This document shows, piece by piece, positions 62,903-64,000 of a stretch of 64,000 bases of DNA (within the stretch, counting starts at the first letter, position 1; each line of letters starts with the position of its first letter). The translations under genes and the position numbers were made by a program. Source of the DNA: Thermostichus sp047462415 (GTDB lineage: Bacteria > Cyanobacteriota > Cyanobacteriia > Thermostichales > Thermostichaceae); contig NZ_JANSJE010000001.1 in NCBI RefSeq assembly GCF_047462415.1, positions 121,803 through 185,802 on the forward strand. The letters run 5' to 3'. The notes beneath the pieces were generated by a model. The model saw only the letters and a program-made list of their open reading frames with translations. It was not told where the DNA came from and did no database searches.

Positions 62903-63919
62903 ATGAAAATCGCCGCCAACATCACCCAGCTCATCGGTCGTACCCCCCTGGTGCGGCTGAATCGGATCCCTCAATCCGAAGGGTGTCTGGCTGAGATTGT
63001 AGTGAAATTGGAGAGTTTTAACCCTGCCGCCTCGGTGAAAGATCGCATCGCCGTGAGCATGATCGAGGCTGCCGAACGAGCTGGCTTGATCACCCCCGGC
63101 AAGACCATCTTGGTGGAGCCCACCTCTGGCAATACCGGCATTGGCCTGGCCATGGCTGCTGCTGCCAAGGGTTACCGGCTGATCATCGTTATGCCTGAGA
63201 GCATGAGCCTGGAGCGGCGACTGCTGTTGAAAGCCTACGGGGCAGAGGTGCATTTGGCCAGCAGCGCCGGCGGCATGGGGGAGGCCATCTGGAAGGCCGA
63301 AGAGATCGTGCGCCGCACCCCCAACGCTTACATGCTGGGCCAATTCGCCAATCCCGCCAACCCCCAGATTCATAACCAAACCACCGGCCCGGAAATTTGG
63401 GAGGATACCGATGGCCAGGTGGATATCCTGGTGGCAGGGGTAGGCACCGGCGGCACCATCACGGGGGCGGGCGAGTTTCTGAAGGGGAAAAAACCGGCCA
63501 TTCGACTGGTGGCCGTTGAGCCCAAGGCCAGTGCTGTCCTCAGCGGCGGGCGGCCTGGCTTTCACCGCATTGAAGGGATCGGAGCAGGATTTGTGCCCGA
63601 TGTGCTGCGGCGCGACCTGCTGGATGAGGTAATTGCAGTGGAAGATGAGGAAAGCATGATCTACAGCCGCCGCCTGGCCAGGGAAGAGGGGATCCTCTCC
63701 GGCATTTCCACCGGAGCTGCCTTGGCGGGAGCCATCCAGGTGGGGCGGCGACCGGAAAACGCCGGCAAGCTAATTGTGATGATCCAGCCCAGTTTTGGCG
63801 AGCGCTACTTGAGCACGCCCCTCTTCCGCGACCTAGAGCGGGATTCTGACCGCGCGGGCGGGCCGGTCGGGGATCCCAGCAGTCTTGGACCATCCAACCC
63901 AGGCCAAAAGCTCCAGTAA
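62903..63919 (+). CDS. cysK: Cysteine synthase A
   Basis: The 338-residue PLP enzyme (ATG 62903; the frame opens at 62663) makes cysteine from O-acetylserine and sulfide. NPAASVKDRIAVSMIEAAE has the Schiff-base lysine, TSGNTGIGLAMAAAA the phosphate and substrate loop, and GTGGTITGAGEFLK the PLP-phosphate site. The C-terminal about 25 residues are extra. A fragment of another gene follows at the edge. Confidence 0.96.
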   Translation: MKIAANITQLIGRTPLVRLNRIPQSEGCLAEIVVKLESFNPAASVKDRIAVSMIEAAERAGLITPGKTILVEPTSGNTGIGLAMAAAAKGYRLIIVMPESMSLERRLLLKAYGAEVHLASSAGGMGEAIWKAEEIVRRTPNAYMLGQFANPANPQIHNQTTGPEIWEDTDGQVDILVAGVGTGGTITGAGEFLKGKKPAIRLVAVEPKASAVLSGGRPGFHRIEGIGAGFVPDVLRRDLLDEVIAVEDEESMIYSRRLAREEGILSGISTGAALAGAIQVGRRPENAGKLIVMIQPSFGERYLSTPLFRDLERDSDRAGGPVGDPSSLGPSNPGQKLQ

Positions 63920-64000
63920 TCGGCTACGTGGGGGCGACGGGGCCGCACTTGCACTTTGAGTTGTGGAAACGGACGGTGGGGCAAGGCTGGGTGGTTTTGG
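63916..64000 (+). pseudogene. Orphan C-terminal tail of an M23 (LytM-like) peptidase, partial at edge
   Basis: The frame beginning inside the cysK stop reads VIGYVGATGPHLHFELWKR and runs off the window; GPHLHFE is the second zinc motif (HxH) of M23 endopeptidases. No start codon or upstream domain is visible: the frame is closed by TGA at 63847-63849. It is probably a decayed remnant left by a deletion, possibly with the rest to the right. Confidence 0.5.

Overview
The window looks like chromosome from a unicellular, probably thermophilic cyanobacterium close to the hot-spring Synechococcus of the JA-3-3Ab / JA-2-3B'a type. The genes that point to a cyanobacterium are gap2, Ycf65/PSRP-3, Raf1, Psb29/Thf1, sqdB, a LabA-like NYN protein, a c-di-GMP-type ComFB protein, a CphA2-like enzyme and a CIRCE-controlled solitary groEL. 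The strain assignment is inference; it rests partly on the extreme abundance of the palindrome GGGATCCC, which seems to take the place of the usual cyanobacterial HIP1 (GCGATCGC). I saw no rRNA or tRNA genes and no CRISPR array.

Layout. 1-5877 (minus strand): a two-gene defence-like operon, an SNF2-family helicase followed with an ATGA overlap by a very large N6-adenine DNA methyltransferase that runs off the left edge. The pair matches the drmD-drmMI half of class 1 DISARM, and the methyltransferase carries two in-frame insertions of a dispersed G/C-rich repeat. 6054-6390 is a structured non-coding relic of an IS200/IS605-like element, with a second copy at 32571-32845. 6.4-17.7 kb is housekeeping: gap2, 2H phosphoesterase, 2Fe-2S ferredoxin, PlsC, Uma2, ThiO, Ycf65, GroEL, TPR and TerB proteins, BolA. 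17.7-32.4 kb holds a Dam-type methylase, aspA, infC, a peroxiredoxin, a Ser/Thr kinase, raf1, proB, psb29, an esterase/GNAT pair, a DUF554 protein, aroQ with a 43-residue leader ORF, and a CphA2-like protein. 33.3-43.9 kb holds a DUF697-type GTPase, lipA, a DUF4079 protein, an APH-like kinase, a lone tnpB element sitting directly in front of remA-gmk, speD-speE, sqdB, a histone-deacetylase-like protein and ComFB. 44.4-53 kb holds the lepA-yqeK-rsfS operon, labA, glyQ, an Anbu-type proteasome relative, a second GTPase and small conserved proteins. 54-55 kb is a junkyard: composite repeats, an internally deleted tnpB and a deleted C-terminal relic of a type III-like restriction helicase. 55-64 kb holds ilvD, fbp-zwf, a TPR protein, dxs, cysK and the orphan tail of an M23 peptidase at the edge.

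The genes cover carbon metabolism (gap2, fbp, zwf, raf1), amino acid and cofactor synthesis (ilvD, aroQ, proB, cysK, thiO, lipA, dxs), polyamines (speD-speE), sulfolipid (sqdB), translation (infC, lepA, rsfS, glyQ) and proteostasis (groEL). Many neighbours are convergent and overlap by a few bases. The main accessory signals are the defence-like pair at the left edge, the TnpB and IS-derived structured elements, the composite repeat family with tandemly multiplied arms, and several short leader ORFs.
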